This document shows positions 20,429 to 31,850 of a DNA stretch of 64,000 nt, piece by piece. Every line of letters begins with the position of its first letter. The stretch's first letter is position 1. The stretch lies in contig OZ345352.1 of NCBI GenBank assembly GCA_977006965.1, positions 2,294,001 to 2,358,000 on the forward strand, written 5' to 3'. Made by a program: the position numbers and the translations under genes. The notes beneath the pieces were generated by a model that saw nothing but the letters and a program-made list of their open reading frames with translations, was not told the origin of the DNA and did not search any database. Source of the stretch: Phymatolithon calcareum (taxonomy: Eukaryota; Rhodophyta; Florideophyceae; Hapalidiales).

Positions 20429-20663
20429 AACCCAACGAAGCTGATTGAAGAAATGGGTAGTCAAGGAGCATGGGCAATTGGTACGCTCAGCAGAACTCTG
20501 AAGAAGCCCACATGGACCCCTACCGAAGAGAATGAAATGGCGCGAGCCATTGACGTGATTCAATGCAATTCTGCATAAGGTAATAATGCGATTAGAAAGG
20601 TGCCGACTTTCCTCAAGTTGGGACACATGGTACCTTCTCAATAAATCCTCTAAATTACGACAA

Positions 20664-21093
20664 CAAGCATGGTGGAAAAATTTGGAAACCGAGCCCGATA
20701 GCATATGGAAACGCTAGAAAACAATCTGTCAGGATATGAACTGAACTGAACGAAGACAAAAGACTGGACACCGAGAAAGCACTTAACGATCCCTTGGTAT
20801 TCAGCAAGACCATCATCGAGTGCATGGAAAACGAAGAAGGACTGCTCTGAATCAAGAACAAGAAGTTAAGTAGATGTCCCTTAGGACACGAAGCCTATTA
20901 ACGGGAACATCAGCAGTGAACCCCCAAGAACACCACATAGTAGGTAGGACGATCTACGTTCCAAACTCTCCCCACCGACTAGGGCAGACGGTAGGTTTCA
21001 ACGGTCTACACACTGGAAGGTAGCAAATGAGGAAGCCTTGCCCGTATATTCGTAAGATTGTGAGGCTTTTAAATAAAGTTTAATTGAAAAAAA
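20664..21093 (+). mobile_element. LINE-C 3' fragment
   Basis: The coding relic (ECMENEEGLL near 20815-20850) matches the minus-strand LINE-C copy at 50770-50830. The 3' UTR GAGGAAGCCTTGCCCGTATATTC...GGCTTTTAAATAAAG ends in an A-rich tail and is repeated at 60219-60284. It abuts the end of LINE-B with only a few bases between. Unlike LINE-A and LINE-D, this family has an A-rich tail. Confidence 0.75.
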
Positions 21094-22836
21094 TACTCAA
21101 TCTAACTCAATCTACAAAGAGTAAGACGGGATTTCAATTGATTTGCTCAACTCGGTTTCGAGCGGAAGCACCTGGAGATCTACGTGTACCCGTCGAACCG
21201 AAAACAAACCTCGCAGAAAGTGGGACACCTGTACTTGCACCCACGACGGCCTATTGCATTGTCCTTTTTTCCTGTGATTTTTCCCACAATCGTGGTTCTA
21301 TGCACTGGACGACGCTTTGCGGATTATGCAGCTGTCAGATAATGTCAACATCAGTTTTTGTATTCGTATCTCTATCAAGATTGTATGGACATCTCGATCA
21401 AGTCTAATCGGCGAACGCTTGTCAAGCGTGCAGAAACCTATGCACGTTGTGTTCTTTGGGTCTATTTTGCGTCTCCTTGATCAAAGCCCTCTCGTCTTCT
21501 ACAGGGAATTCCGTCAATATAATCGTCACGAGCTCCTGATCCGCCCTCAGCTGCTCCGCAGCATGTACGAAAACTATTGATGCCTCTACGGTTCCATTTA
21601 ACTTTTGTCCAAGCTTATAACATATTTTCAAAGTGGCTGGAAACTTCATGGTCGTTGAGTCGAATGTGTTGCGTACATCGAAAGTTAAAGATATGAAATG
21701 AAGTCGCGATTTTGAAAAATAGAGCTGGATTATTCCTGTTTATTTGAAGGTCGACCCATGGGTGCCCATGCCCAACTGCTCTGTTCGTCTCGTGTGACTG
21801 TCCAAAACCTATTAATTTTCCGTGCTTCGCCACCGGTCTGTCGTGATCCATCAAGCCTTTCCTGTGCTCCATGTGCGAATTGTATTTCTGGCGACGAGGA
21901 AGCCTGAACAAAAATGCTAAAGCTCTACCAGACGAGAAGAATATTACGCTTGCCCTCTTCGCAGTGTTTCATTTCCATTGTGTGATGAATTGCGGACGGG
22001 CAGCCTCGATTTGCATGCCTACCTGTTTTGACCAATTTCAGCCCCATATCAAACATCGCTCATGTCAGCAAATCGCAAAGTTCCGATCTGTTACCTTTCT
22101 TGAACGACAAGGCGTAGATAATCCATGTTGAGAATATTTTTCATATGCTTACTGAAGTGGGACCGCTGCTTGAGCTGCAAGGAGATCAAGTCACAAAAAC
22201 CTTTTCTTACTTGAGATATATCGCAGAGATTCATCACGAAATGAAAATGCATACCTGCATCGAGAGCATGTCGTTTTCTTGCCGTGCAGAGAGACAACAT
22301 ACTTGTTCAGGTTTCCTCGCTCCCCGAAGCACTATTCGCATATGCTGCATAGAAAGGGCTCGGTGGATGATGATACTTTACCGCTCGCAATAGGAGCTAC
22401 AGATTTTGTTGTGCTGAATTGCCCTTTCGAATAGGAACTGACTGGAGGATTCAGAATTATCTTGATGCCCGACTTTGTGAAAATTTTATGTCTTGATGCT
22501 TTGCGTGCGATTTGCGGTACGAAAACTTGTTTCACCCAGGCACCAAGCTTGTAATATATATGTTTTGCTTCACATGATGCAGTCCACTTAGTTTCACTTC
22601 TGGGAAGGACAGCGACGCTATTCCGGTCCATTCATGCCCGTCTCTTTCCGATTCGTTGGATATGCAGGTCGCAATCCGAAACGTTACGCGACTCACATAT
22701 TCGAAGATCATCTCGGATTACAATGATTAAACTATCACAGATATGGGCGCGGAAAATCCAAGAAGAATCTCGTAACCCACTACATACGCACATATGCCAC
22801 GGAATAGTATCTCGTTGATCGCTTTTCATCTCTCAT
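21094..22836. other. Unassigned stretch
   Basis: Minus-strand reading from about 22630 to 21420 gives several consecutive protein-like frames (22631-22332, 22300-22091, 21911-21615, 21649-21422) broken by stops, with a CSICE/CSRC-like Cys pattern near 22340-22270. This suggests one decayed gene or transposon, but no domain is recognisable to me. Confidence 0.35.
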
Positions 22837-22837
22837 A

Positions 22838-23135
22838 TATAGATATACAGATCTATATATATATATGTAACATGAATACTGTGCAGGAGCTCGATTTGGG
22901 GTATGTTGCGTCCAGCGAATGAAGCGTCAATGAAGTGCAGAAAGATCACGAAGCCCGGACTCCTCGCGACTGTGTTAATATCAGCTTTTGCTTTCCTATA
23001 TAGATATATAAACGTAAAACGAATACAGTACAGGAGCTCGATTTGATCTATGTTGCGTACGGCCTCTACAGCGTCAATGATGTAGCAAGATGACAAAGCT
23101 CGACCCAGCCACGACTGTGATAGAATCAAGTTTCA
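22838..23135 (-). repeat. Two-unit tandem duplication (~150 bp unit)
   Basis: Both units start with a TATATAGATATA tract, then CAGGAGCTCGATTTG, TATGTTGCGT, AGCGTCAATGA and GACTGTG...ATC. The units are roughly 22838-22985 and 22998-23135 and clearly diverged. The duplication keeps a minus-strand frame (23129-22833) open, but that frame has no recognisable domain. Confidence 0.75.
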
Positions 23136-25040
23136 TTTTCAGAGCCTCCACGTGTCTTCATTTACTCGCTGAGAAGGAAGACGCATAGACACATCATACA
23201 ACGAGATGGCTCAATTAACCACAGCAACGAATTGTGCACGTTGCTTGCACTCTACCAAACTTGAAGATAGAGCTATATTGTCATCTTTGCTCTTCGCACT
23301 CAAGGGACCTAAGTGTACCGCAGCAACTACATACGGACAACGATCCCCAGTCTTGAGATTTTTGAAAACGGAAGCTTATTCTCCCATGCTATGAGCTGAT
23401 ATTAGGTTGTTAATAGGACTTCAGTGACGCACACCGCTGAGCTAGTAAAGTAAAATCTCGTACGAAGGAGCCCGCAAATGCGAATGGGTGGATCAAGACG
23501 TTTATTAACGAGTAGACGGCGAGCGAAAGGTCGCTTCAATGGCACTAGAGCCCTGGGGTCCACTCATAAAATCTATGTTCTCACAATATCAAGTAGCCGC
23601 AATATAAGGGAAACAGATATGACGTGAAGGGATCGTATCGTAAAGCCGGTGATGAGAAAGTGTCTTTTGGCTTGTCGAGAGTTGTCGCGGGGCTGAGCAA
23701 TGAGATACGTGAGAGGGTGAATTCCACGATCGGACACATGCAAGTTAAGAGAACCTATGATGCACACATTTTTCAAGAGCATGTGAAAGAAACTGCTACA
23801 TATAGGAGCACATAGGCTCCCTCGAATGACTGTCAACATTGACCTATTGACAAGTTTACTTGAAAATGACCCTAGGTTGCCTACTGTACGACCCGTAGCT
23901 TACGGAGCGCCTTTTCTTTGTTGCAAAGTCGAGAATCTAGATGAGTATCTGCAATTTCGGCACTAGTAGTTAGAAAGCCTCTCTTTTGAGAATGCTGACA
24001 CAATCTTCATCAGCGCCCGAGCTTTTTTACCTGCCCAGGTTCTTAGGTTTTCATAGTCGATGAGAAATTTCGAAACTTGCTTAGAAATAGCCGAAGAATA
24101 TTCTATTTTCCCGCATGTGCTCAGACTAGTACACAATTTTGGTTTCTCTAATCACTTGCAACTCATATCCCCCACCGTCTCCTCCACCACTCTCGCTTCA
24201 CCGTTTGGGCAGTTTGCGAGTTCCGGGTTATGCTCTTCACCACCAATCAAAATATTGTGAACGCAGTCTCCGCGCATTTGACTCATCTAACACCGCGTGG
24301 CATTGTAGTGACCTGCATTCAAGGCATTCGGTCCAGCCGAAGAATCCTGGATCTGACACGCTAATTCATAAGGAGATGACACCCACCTGGGCAAATATCA
24401 TCTGCGCAAAGTATTCCATAAAACAGCTTCAGAAAACCTGGACAGGGCGAACAGGACAAATTGTGGCATTGCAACTACACGCGTGGACGTCTTGAGGGAA
24501 TATGTGATGATTTATTTACAATCTCTCGGCACCTCATTTTGAGTATCAGGGCAGCATCTCACTGTCTTCCGTGGCGGCCACATTCTTCTCACCTAGCATC
24601 ACTTTAATTCGAATTTCCATTACCCTGAGGGCCAGAGTGAGCCTTTAACATTCATAGTTAGTGGAGGTAGCAGATCTCATTACTGTTCATTTTTAATTAA
24701 ACAACATGGCCTTGGAATCATGTACCACACATCTTCCAGAGAGGAAGAACCTGACTTGCGATGTAGTGTACAAACGCACAGGGCAGCTCAGATTCTCTTT
24801 TTCTCATTTTGGAATGAGTTAAACGCCCTCGAAAATACTCATGAGACTGCAAGGGAGATGTGTTTCGGCAGCAACACTCTTGTCGCTTCGGTAATACTCA
24901 AATCCGTGTATTCCGGGTTAACGTCATAGCGCTATCCGCAAAAATCCACCCCCGTTCAGATTATTATGCTATGGTAGGCTGGGCAAGCAAATCAAAATAT
25001 GCATTTTCAAGCTTCAAGGACAGCAACTCAGATGGTTACT
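23136..25040. other. Unassigned stretch
   Basis: Only short frames in all six readings, AT-rich and without a repeat partner seen in this window. Confidence 0.4.
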
Positions 25041-25050
25041 TACGAAGAAG

Positions 25051-25087
25051 AAGAAGAAGTGTAAGTTTTTTATTTAAAAGTTACCAA
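25051..25087 (-). repeat. Second copy of the 37 bp LINE-end micro-insertion
   Basis: Identical over 37 bases to 10836-10872. It lies in an ~80 bp block (25036-25115) that is repeated in diverged form at 25246-25325 (TTACTTACGAAGA..., TTTTTATTTAAAAGTTAC, CATCTGC-GACGC-TGGGGCAA), so a local duplication followed the insertion. No clean TSD is visible here. Confidence 0.8.
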
Positions 25088-25634
25088 CGCATCTGCAGAC
25101 GCTTGGGGCAACTTTGCGAAGGCCATTGGGCCAAAAACAGGGTCCATCGTTCTTGTATGTTAGCGTGGTCGAGCGGGGCAGCGTGCACTGCAGGTGCGAG
25201 TGGTTCAACGTACGCAATCGAGGGTCTCCATCAACGAACCGTCATTACTTACGAAGAGGAAAGGTAGATTTTTATTTAAAAGTTACTAACTCATCTGCGG
25301 ACGCATGGGGCAAATTTTCTAGTGCTGTGCCGTCTCACTGACAATCTGAAATTGCAATGTATGTCTCTTGTAGGCCACCAGCAAGCGTAAGCTCTTAATA
25401 ACGGACAGACCCGACAGTCGAAATAGTCACAGGATTGGAGGCACCAAGATATCGCCAAGTTGGGTCACTGACTCGCACGTCCATATCGAGGTAGCTGTTA
25501 GACCTGACAGTGATAGGATAGTGTCGGTATTCGCAGGGTGTGATATGTAGCCCCCAGCCAGTAGGTTGGAGAATCCGATCGCTTATAAGGCACAACTCAT
25601 CGCAGCGAGTAAAGGATCGCATCTGAAGAAAGCC
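25088..25634. other. Spacer holding the local duplication
   Basis: Contains the second, degenerate unit at 25246-25325. Beyond that there is no coding or repeat signal. Confidence 0.4.
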
Positions 25635-25642
25635 ACAATTGG

Positions 25643-26519
25643 CAGGGGTGGCACCAATTTCACTGTTACGGATTGGTCTTCGCTCGGCAATAGATCAGTT
25701 TTACTGGTCCACTTTCTTGTAACGAATGTTTATTGCAATAGAGCTACGCCTCGCAATAACAACAGCAGTAAAAAGCGATTCTAAAATAAGAGAAACAATA
25801 TCTGTAGTTCTAAGCCTCGAGAGCAGCGTGCTCTTCGTCTTCCTGCAGCGCTTGATGGACTCTATCAGATTTCGCCTTTGCCATAGCCAATTTGACAGAC
25901 TGACCGTTCCAATATGCTTGATTCACTTTGAGAAAGATTATTGTCTCAAAAGCGATACGCATTGTGCCAGTCAAAATGTTTTTGGCCATAGACCATAAAC
26001 GTTCAACCTCGGCAACAGATCGCACTATAAAATCACATCCCACGTACCGCGATTGAACCTATGTAGATTCCTTGCGTTTCTTAATCAAACTATCCGCCAT
26101 ACTCAGTGGTGCAGTTGATGCACTTTCAGTAGGCGATCGGATATCTTCAGCACACAGCAGGCTTTCAAAGGCAGTTTTCTTTTCTTGCGTCATCTCCAAA
26201 TATGTATTTTTTGCTCCGCTATGAGAGATTGATTCGCTCGAATACCCTTAACACAAAACGTATATTAGCTACTGTAGTACGTATCTAGCGTGGACCTCTG
26301 CTGACTTCGTGGCACCGTAACGGTTTCACCTTGGTAAGGTGACCTTACGGTGCCACGCCGCTCACTGTCATATCTGCATTCAGGAATACGAGTGCGTAAT
26401 AACTGCAGTAAGGCGCTGCGTCGCAATAATGACTGCAGCAAGGAACTCTGTTGCAATAGAGCTGGTATTGCAGTTTATTGCGACTTACTGCAATAGCAGT
26501 AGAATTGGAGCCACCCCTG
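25643..26519 (-). mobile_element. hAT-1, deleted hAT transposon
   Basis: An 877 bp element with terminal inverted repeats starting CAGGGGTGGC-CCAATT on both ends and a perfect 8 bp TSD, ACAATTGG, at 25635-25642 and 26520-26527. CAGGGGTG-type ends and 8 bp duplications are hallmarks of the hAT superfamily. The minus strand keeps a remnant of the transposase dimerisation domain. Most of the transposase is gone, so it is non-autonomous. Subterminal GCAATA/TTGCAATA motifs are repeated near the right end. Confidence 0.92.
25810..26043 (-). pseudogene. hAT C-terminal dimerisation domain remnant
   Basis: A 77-residue frame with RSVAEVERLWSMAKNILT followed by ETIIFLKVNQAYW. This is the hATC pattern (Ser/Ala-x-x-E-R-x-x-S... 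then LFLKxN), which mediates transposase dimerisation. It is homologous to the frame 31013-30783 in hAT-2 (STAEVERLWILAKHVLT). The catalytic RNase H-like core is absent. Confidence 0.8.
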
Positions 26520-26805
26520 ACAATTGGCGAGCGCAAGTGCCGACCACATTGCCGACCCTGAGAGTGCAACACTGCTAAGAGGGTTTGGCTGGATGCTGTC
26601 TAAAGAATAGCTTCTTTTTTGTTGGTGCAACACGATTCAGTGGAGTTCAAAACGCACCTCTGGTGTCCTTGGTTATTTACGAGATTTCAGTTGGTTTAAT
26701 ATTAATTAAAGTTTACTTCGTATAGGTTATTTAAGCTCTTCAGAAACGCTTTTAGCACAATTGCGCGAATTACATTTTTCCGAGCTTTTCTAATGTTCTT
26801 CTTGT

Positions 26806-27014
26806 GTTGCAACGTATACTGCGGTCTATGAAGATGGAGAAAGAAACGGAATATGAATGCAAAAGACTTACTCGGGCCCTCACAGGGAGAGAAGTTCGGA
26901 TTAAAGAGATACTAGAAGGATAGTAGAGAGATGAGTAAGGAAAACAGCGAGAAGCTGCCCTGTTACTTAAATTGAGGCTTTGGGAGCTTTTAAAATAAAT
27001 CAACATATATCCCC
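26806..27014 (+). mobile_element. LINE-D 3' fragment with 8 bp TSD
   Basis: 209 bp nearly identical to 29814-30022, from GTTGCAACGTAT to CATATATCCCC. CTTCTTGT flanks it at 26798-26805 and 27015-27022. The start shows a TGT microhomology to the parent element. It encodes only the last residues and stop of the RT protein plus the 3' UTR. Confidence 0.88.
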
Positions 27015-27022
27015 CTTCTTGT

Positions 27023-27814
27023 ACAATATGACGCGTTTTATAGATGCCTTAGTTTAAACTACAGTAAATTCTTTTGTTCGGAATTCCGCCATCAATCGAA
27101 TATACGCTGCGATACGACAGGGCTGTGCTTGTTAAGAGCCCTGGAGAACAACGACGAATGGACATTATTACAGACAGTCTTGAGTTCTCGCCGCAGACTC
27201 GAGATTACCGGCGCGAGATCGCATGCCTTACAATCCTTCCCGCATTGCGGGCAAACCGCCGGCGGCGCAACCACAAAGGCCAAAGAAGTGAAATCTAATT
27301 TATAAAAAGTACCACCCGTGTACAAATACGTAGTTCTATACCGGATTGGAATCGAAGTCCACGAAGATCTTGGATCGCTTGCAGAGAAATCGCGATCAGC
27401 TGCGAAATCAAAACTTATGGCGAACCGGAAAAGAAATCCCCCCGAGCGCGACATGCTCAAACACATTGCACGAATGTTGTCATTAACCTTGCAGTTGACA
27501 ACACTAGCAGTGAACAGAAGAAGATTGGACCTCCTCTCCCCTGCTTAAAAAATGCGAAAGGTGCCCCGCAATACCAAAAGAAATAAAATTTTCCGTCTCT
27601 CTCGCATTTCAACCGCGCCATCACCTCCCCAATAGTGAATGGAATGTCAGCGGCACAAGTTCGTCCTATCGTTTCCAACCACTACATTCGCTACAGCCCA
27701 TGTCAGAGCTCTGACTATGAAAAGGCGGCGAATAGATCACGACTCCTATCATGATATCCTTCTCGTCATGACGGTCATGCAAGGATCTATAAAACTTTTG
27801 TAATATAGTCCCGA
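27023..27814. other. Unassigned stretch
   Basis: Frames at 27092-27466 (minus) and 27074-27298 (plus) overlap on opposite strands and show no domain. It is the pre-insertion flank of the next LINE-D. Confidence 0.4.
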
Positions 27815-27827
27815 CTCTTTCATGTCG

Positions 27828-30022
27828 GCCAGGCCGGGACGATACAAGACGTTCTGGAACAGAGAGCTCGATCAATTAGCCAAGAAAAGAACAAGGATTT
27901 ACAAAAGAGTACAAAGGATGGGTCTCCAAGAAGACAAAGCTGAGCTGAAAAAAGTCAAAGCGCTGATTCAGAAAAAGGTACGGAAATCGAAGGAGGACCA
28001 ATTTGAAAATTATATAGAAGGAATCGAGAAGATGGGCCCCACTGAGGCTGCAAATGTCGCGAGCAAGGTTATGAAGTCCAAGGAGCGACGAATTAGTAAG
28101 AACCGGGCCCTGGGAGCCCCAGTGCACCCGAGAAAGTTTTCCGCGTACATCTCGAACGTGTGCCAAGCGGAGAAGGATTGGAATGTGACCCTTGAAAGGT
28201 TTACGGTTAACAGAGCAATGAGGAGGCATCTTCGAAGAGCCTTTAACAGAGCGCCAAGAGGAAAAGCTGTGGGCCCAGACGGCGTTGCTGTGGAGATGCT
28301 ACACGCAAACAAGGAGGCCGGATTCGAATTGATTCTGGTTCTGTGGGAGACATGCGGGCGACTGAGGTGCCTCCCACGACAATGGCGGCAAGCAATACTT
28401 ATTCCCATCTACAAGAAAGTGCCAGCACACATTGCGGCCAACTACAGGCCTATCTCTCTACTGAGTCAGGTCAGGAAGATAATCGATTCCGCCCTAGACT
28501 CACACATAAGGGACCACTACCGGTTTAACAGAGCACAACTGGGTTTTCGGAGAGACAAGAGCACATATTTGGCCATACTTCGCGCAAAGAATACTATGCA
28601 AAATGGTCACCCGTTCGTTGCTGTACTTGACTTGTCAGCAGCGTATGACAGCGTCCCGAGGGATATCCTCCTCGAGCGACTGAAGAAAAAGTTGCCGGAC
28701 CACATAACAAAGATGGTATCTTACCTGATGAAACCGTCGTGGATCACGTCGGCAGGAGATGACACGAAAACCTGGTGCATTATCGACCGAGGTGTTCCGC
28801 AGGGCTCCCCGCTTAGTCCGTGCCTATATAACATATTCATGGATACGGAACAGTGTCTGACCATCCAGCGCAGCTATTTGCGGATGACGTTCTTCTTCAG
28901 GCAAAGAATGCAAAAGGATTGCAAGTACTATTGGACATATCTACGAAGTGGGCAGCCGAGAACTCCATGGAATGGAACACGAAGCCAGGAAAGAGCGAGG
29001 TCCTTAAGTACAAAGGACTCCCAAAGAAGAAATTCTTCCTTGCAGGAAAAGAGCTGCACCGGGCCTGGAGACTGTCCTACCTCGGGATCAGTATGAGCAA
29101 CAACGGAGTCACCGACGATACAGCAATCTCCAGAGTTCGGAATGCGATGGGATGCATACACAAACTCCGCCAAATTGGCTTGAACGTCAGAGGACTCCAA
29201 ACAACCACGTGCATCAGGATTTTCAAGTCGTTGATTCTCCCCAAATGGGAGTATGCTATTCACCTGACACCGATCACGAAACGACTACTATCGGCAATTG
29301 AAGCAGCAGAAGGTCTTTTCTACAGATAAGTCTTCGGAAAATATGCCGAGTATCGAAGGGAGAGAATGCGAGTGCTCTGCCGTCTCGCCAGCCCACAGAT
29401 GAGGAGAATGCACCAGGCTGAAAGGTTCGCCTTAAGCTTGGTAAGACGGAGGAAGTTCCTGGAGCTTTCAAAAGAATACCAGGGAAAAGAAGAAGATCTG
29501 GAAGACGTATCAAAGGACATTGGGTATCTCGGGGAAGAGAAACACCTTAAAGAAGCTCTGAAACAAGCGGAAGAAGGAATGGTGTCAAAAAAGCGACGCC
29601 TACAAGCAACAGTCAAAGTCTGGTCATTGGAAGAAGAGGGTCGGACAGTTAAAATCCCAATCGGCGTACCGAACGACCTACCAGGAGTGCTATATATAAG
29701 GGACAGAACTGTGCGGTTGAGATACCTGAGAGTCATTTTCAACAGAGTTCCTTTGTGGAGAAAATCCATTCTGGAGAAATACTTTGGGACTGGTGCTGTG
29801 GTGGAGCTTATCGTGTTGCAACGTATGCTACGGTCTATGAAGATGGACCAAGAAACGGAATATGAATGCAAAAGACTTACTCGGGCCCTCACAGGGAGAG
29901 AAATTCAAATTAAGGCGAGATTAGAAGGAAAGTAGAGAGATGAGTATCGAAAACAGCGATAAGCTGCCTTGTTACTCAATTTGAGGCTTTGGGAGCTTTT
30001 AAAATAAATCAACATATATCCC
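27828..30022 (+). mobile_element. LINE-D, 5'-truncated copy with 13 bp TSD
   Basis: A 2195 bp insertion flanked by a perfect CTCTTTCATGTCG at 27815-27827 and 30023-30035. It begins within the endonuclease-RT linker (GRYKTFW, equivalent to residues ~274-279 of LINE-A ORF3) and ends GGGAGCTTTTAAAATAAATCAACATATATCCC, with no poly(A). Related 3' fragments are at 9683-9857, 11515-11780, 26806-27014 and 30733-30797, so this family has been a frequent inserter here. Confidence 0.95.
27831..29935 (+). pseudogene. LINE-D reverse transcriptase (partial, frameshifted)
   Basis: The first open part (to ~28850) contains APRGKAVGPDGVAVE, NYRPISLLSQVRKI, LDLSAAYDSVPRD and GVPQGSPLSPCLYNIFMDT. A deletion of roughly nine codons with a frame change near 28850 precedes the second part (to 29329), which carries the catalytic FADD and the thumb (YLGISMSNNGVTDD). 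A single TAA at 29327-29329 separates the last part (to 29935), which ends LTRALTGREI. It is clearly the sister of LINE-A ORF3. The endonuclease is missing because of 5' truncation. Confidence 0.9.
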
Positions 30023-30035
30023 CTCTTTCATGTCG

Positions 30036-30523
30036 CAACTTGTGGTAGGAAAGGGCTCTCCATTTAAGTGATGCTCATCAGGGCCTCCAAATAGACTGCA
30101 TCGCGTTGAAATAAAGCGCACTGCAGGATATAAGCTAACATTTTTCGAGGGACTTTCATAAGAATGCGACAAACATCCCGCATCTGCCGTCCAATCTGCG
30201 GCGCTGGTCGTCCCATATTTCGTGGACTACTTGGTTGACAACATCAACAGAGACACATGTTGCGAGAGCCATTTTAGCCACTGCTAACCCATTGGCCTCC
30301 TGATTTTCGCGAAGTTTTGAAATTTTAGATCAAAATCCTCCAAGGCTGCGCAAAATTTTCGATGTCACGTGAGCGTTAGGCCTTGAAAAAAATTTACATA
30401 CCCGTGTTCCCGCGTTGACGGTCAACGGTTCCTCGCAAAAACTCTCGGAACGCCGTTGTGCGCATATGCGGACGGCGATTGTGTACCGAAAAATTGTATT
30501 CTCAAGAAGGTCCCTGAACACGT
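30036..30523. other. Unassigned spacer
   Basis: No coding signal beyond a 63-residue minus frame without a domain. It is the flank of hAT-2. Confidence 0.4.
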
Positions 30524-30732
30524 GCTAAGATCAGGAGTAGGAGCAATTTAGTCCTATTAAAAATTGCAATAATGCCAATTAATTGCACTTAATTGCAGAT
30601 TTCTCCCGGTTTTACATTCCTCTATTACTTGGTCCCTCTGCACGCTTGAGCAGCCTGGCAGTCTAGATTCTGATCCTAAAATCCGCTGTTCACTTTCAAA
30701 AAAAAGTGACTCGAAGAGCACGTGTTCTAGAC

Positions 30733-30797
30733 AGAAGTTGCCCTGTTACTCAAATTGAGGCTTTGTGAGCTTTTAAAATAAATCAGCATATATCCGC
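30733..30797 (+). mobile_element. LINE-D 3' tip nested in hAT-2
   Basis: TTGCCCTGTTACTCAAATTGAGGCTTT...AAAATAAATCAGCATATATCC matches the last ~65 bases of LINE-D (29960-30022). It sits directly before the hATC remnant. I cannot define a TSD. Confidence 0.75.
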
Positions 30798-31013
30798 CCG
30801 CCTGGATCGTTGATCAGTAAGGACATGCTTCGCAAGAATCCAAAGTCGTTCTACTTCAGCAGTGGAAGCAGAAATAAAATCACAAATGATGTGCTCCTCT
30901 TCATAAACTGTCGCCTCAAGCATTAATTGTGTCCTCAACGCCATCTGGAGCAATCCGTTGCGCAATATGGTGATTCTCGACTGATCCATGCAGCAATCCT
31001 TGACAGGCATCAC
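30798..31013 (-). pseudogene. hAT-2 dimerisation-domain remnant
   Basis: A frame with RITILRNGLLQMALRTQL, then CDFISASTAEVERLWILAKHVLTDQ, homologous to hAT-1 at 26043-25810. It is cut off by the LINE-D tip at its C-terminal side. The ILRNGL-type segment lies upstream of the hATC core. Inactive. Confidence 0.7.
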
Positions 31014-31636
31014 GCTCTTCAGCCTTCATAGTATGCGTCCTCCTTTGCTGTATTTTCACGAAACCAATTCAAAAATGAAGATCTTATAAAAAGGCACTGG
31101 TTGCAGAAATGTATTGCGTTCCGAGTCCGCAGCCTCTAAGGGGGCTCTGATCGGTGTTATGATCTGTTCGACTAGCTTCTTTCCTCCCACTTCCGGCTCA
31201 GTGATAGTAGTGGAACTGGTTCTGCGCTTCTTGGCGATTAACTTCATAGCTGAGCTTCTGAAATGCTCTTTGAAGTCAATTGTGGCTGCTAATCTGCCGA
31301 AAATGACACAGATGACTGCAATACTTATAGCACGCAGTTGCAAAACTAGCATCTTAGTAGACCGGCGGGTGAAGGTCGCCTGGCGATAGTCGCCGAACGG
31401 AAGTCGCCAAGTACCAACAGAAGCATTCGTTTCTCTTTGTGGTAACCGTCAGCAAAAACGAAGAAATTAATTGGAATTAATTGGAGAATGTTTACAGCAA
31501 CAAAAGAATTATTGCAATTATTCATAGAAGAAATATTAATAATTGGAATTGGAGGATTTTAGAAATTTCAGTATTGCAATGGCACTAATCGCAATTAATT
31601 TTTTTTCCAATTAATTTTATCGCACACCTGACTAAG

Positions 31637-31850
31637 ATGCTATCGAGAATAACGGATAGACCACTCTCCGACGAGGCCAGGACACACGCTATCGACGCGG
31701 TGATACGGGGTAGAGAGCTACTATGGAACAGGCTTGGACACATTCTTAGAATAGACGAGCGCCGCCTGGTCTGCCGGATGCTTCTCATTGCGTTTGACCA
31801 ATGCATGAATCACTCTTTGTTGACCTACAAGGAAGAGACGTGAAAGCCGC
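31637..31850 (+). pseudogene. Possible C-terminal piece of another LINE
   Basis: The frame 31637-31843 reads TDRPLSDEARTHAIDAVIRG, then LLWNRLGHILRIDERRLVCRMLL. W-x-x-x-L-GH-x-x-R-x-x-x-x-R is common in the C-terminal tail of RTE-like and other LINE reverse transcriptases. The piece is short, and the match is by pattern only. Confidence 0.35.

Larger units (their letters stand above)
14800..20658 (+). mobile_element. LINE-B, old near-complete copy with PHD finger in ORF1
   Basis: From 5' to 3': ORF1 with PHD finger and zinc ribbon (15153-15794), coiled coil (15760-15978), LYF domain relic (16340-16640), endonuclease (16928-17116 and 17920-18400, split by an insertion), reverse transcriptase (18475-20046), C-terminal region to 20428 and 3' UTR to 20658 (AATCCTCTAAATTAC). 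The 5' end is uncertain; 14800 is where LINE-like content begins after Copia-2. No TSD is visible. Stops and frameshifts are frequent. Shorter copies or tails of the same family are at 2771-3029, 9876-11412, 40005-40300, 51639-52020 and 54501-54562. Confidence 0.85.
30532..31630 (-). mobile_element. hAT-2, decayed hAT transposon with nested LINE-D piece
   Basis: The ends read CAGGAGTAGGAGCAATTTAG on the left and, on the opposite strand, CAGGTGTGCGATAAAATTAA on the right. These are flanked by GCTAAGAT (30524-30531) and ACTAAGAT (31631-31638), an 8 bp TSD with one mismatch. The interior holds a hATC remnant on the minus strand and, near both ends, many copies of AATTGCAAT/AATTAATTG. A LINE-D 3' tip lies at 30733-30797. 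Confidence 0.75.

Noticed and set aside
22838-23135. CRISPR-like array
   Set aside because: Only two long diverged units, no short regular repeats with unique spacers, and the context is eukaryotic.
25726-25998. A 90-residue plus-strand frame in hAT-1
   Set aside because: It is antisense to the hATC remnant, which has a recognisable motif.
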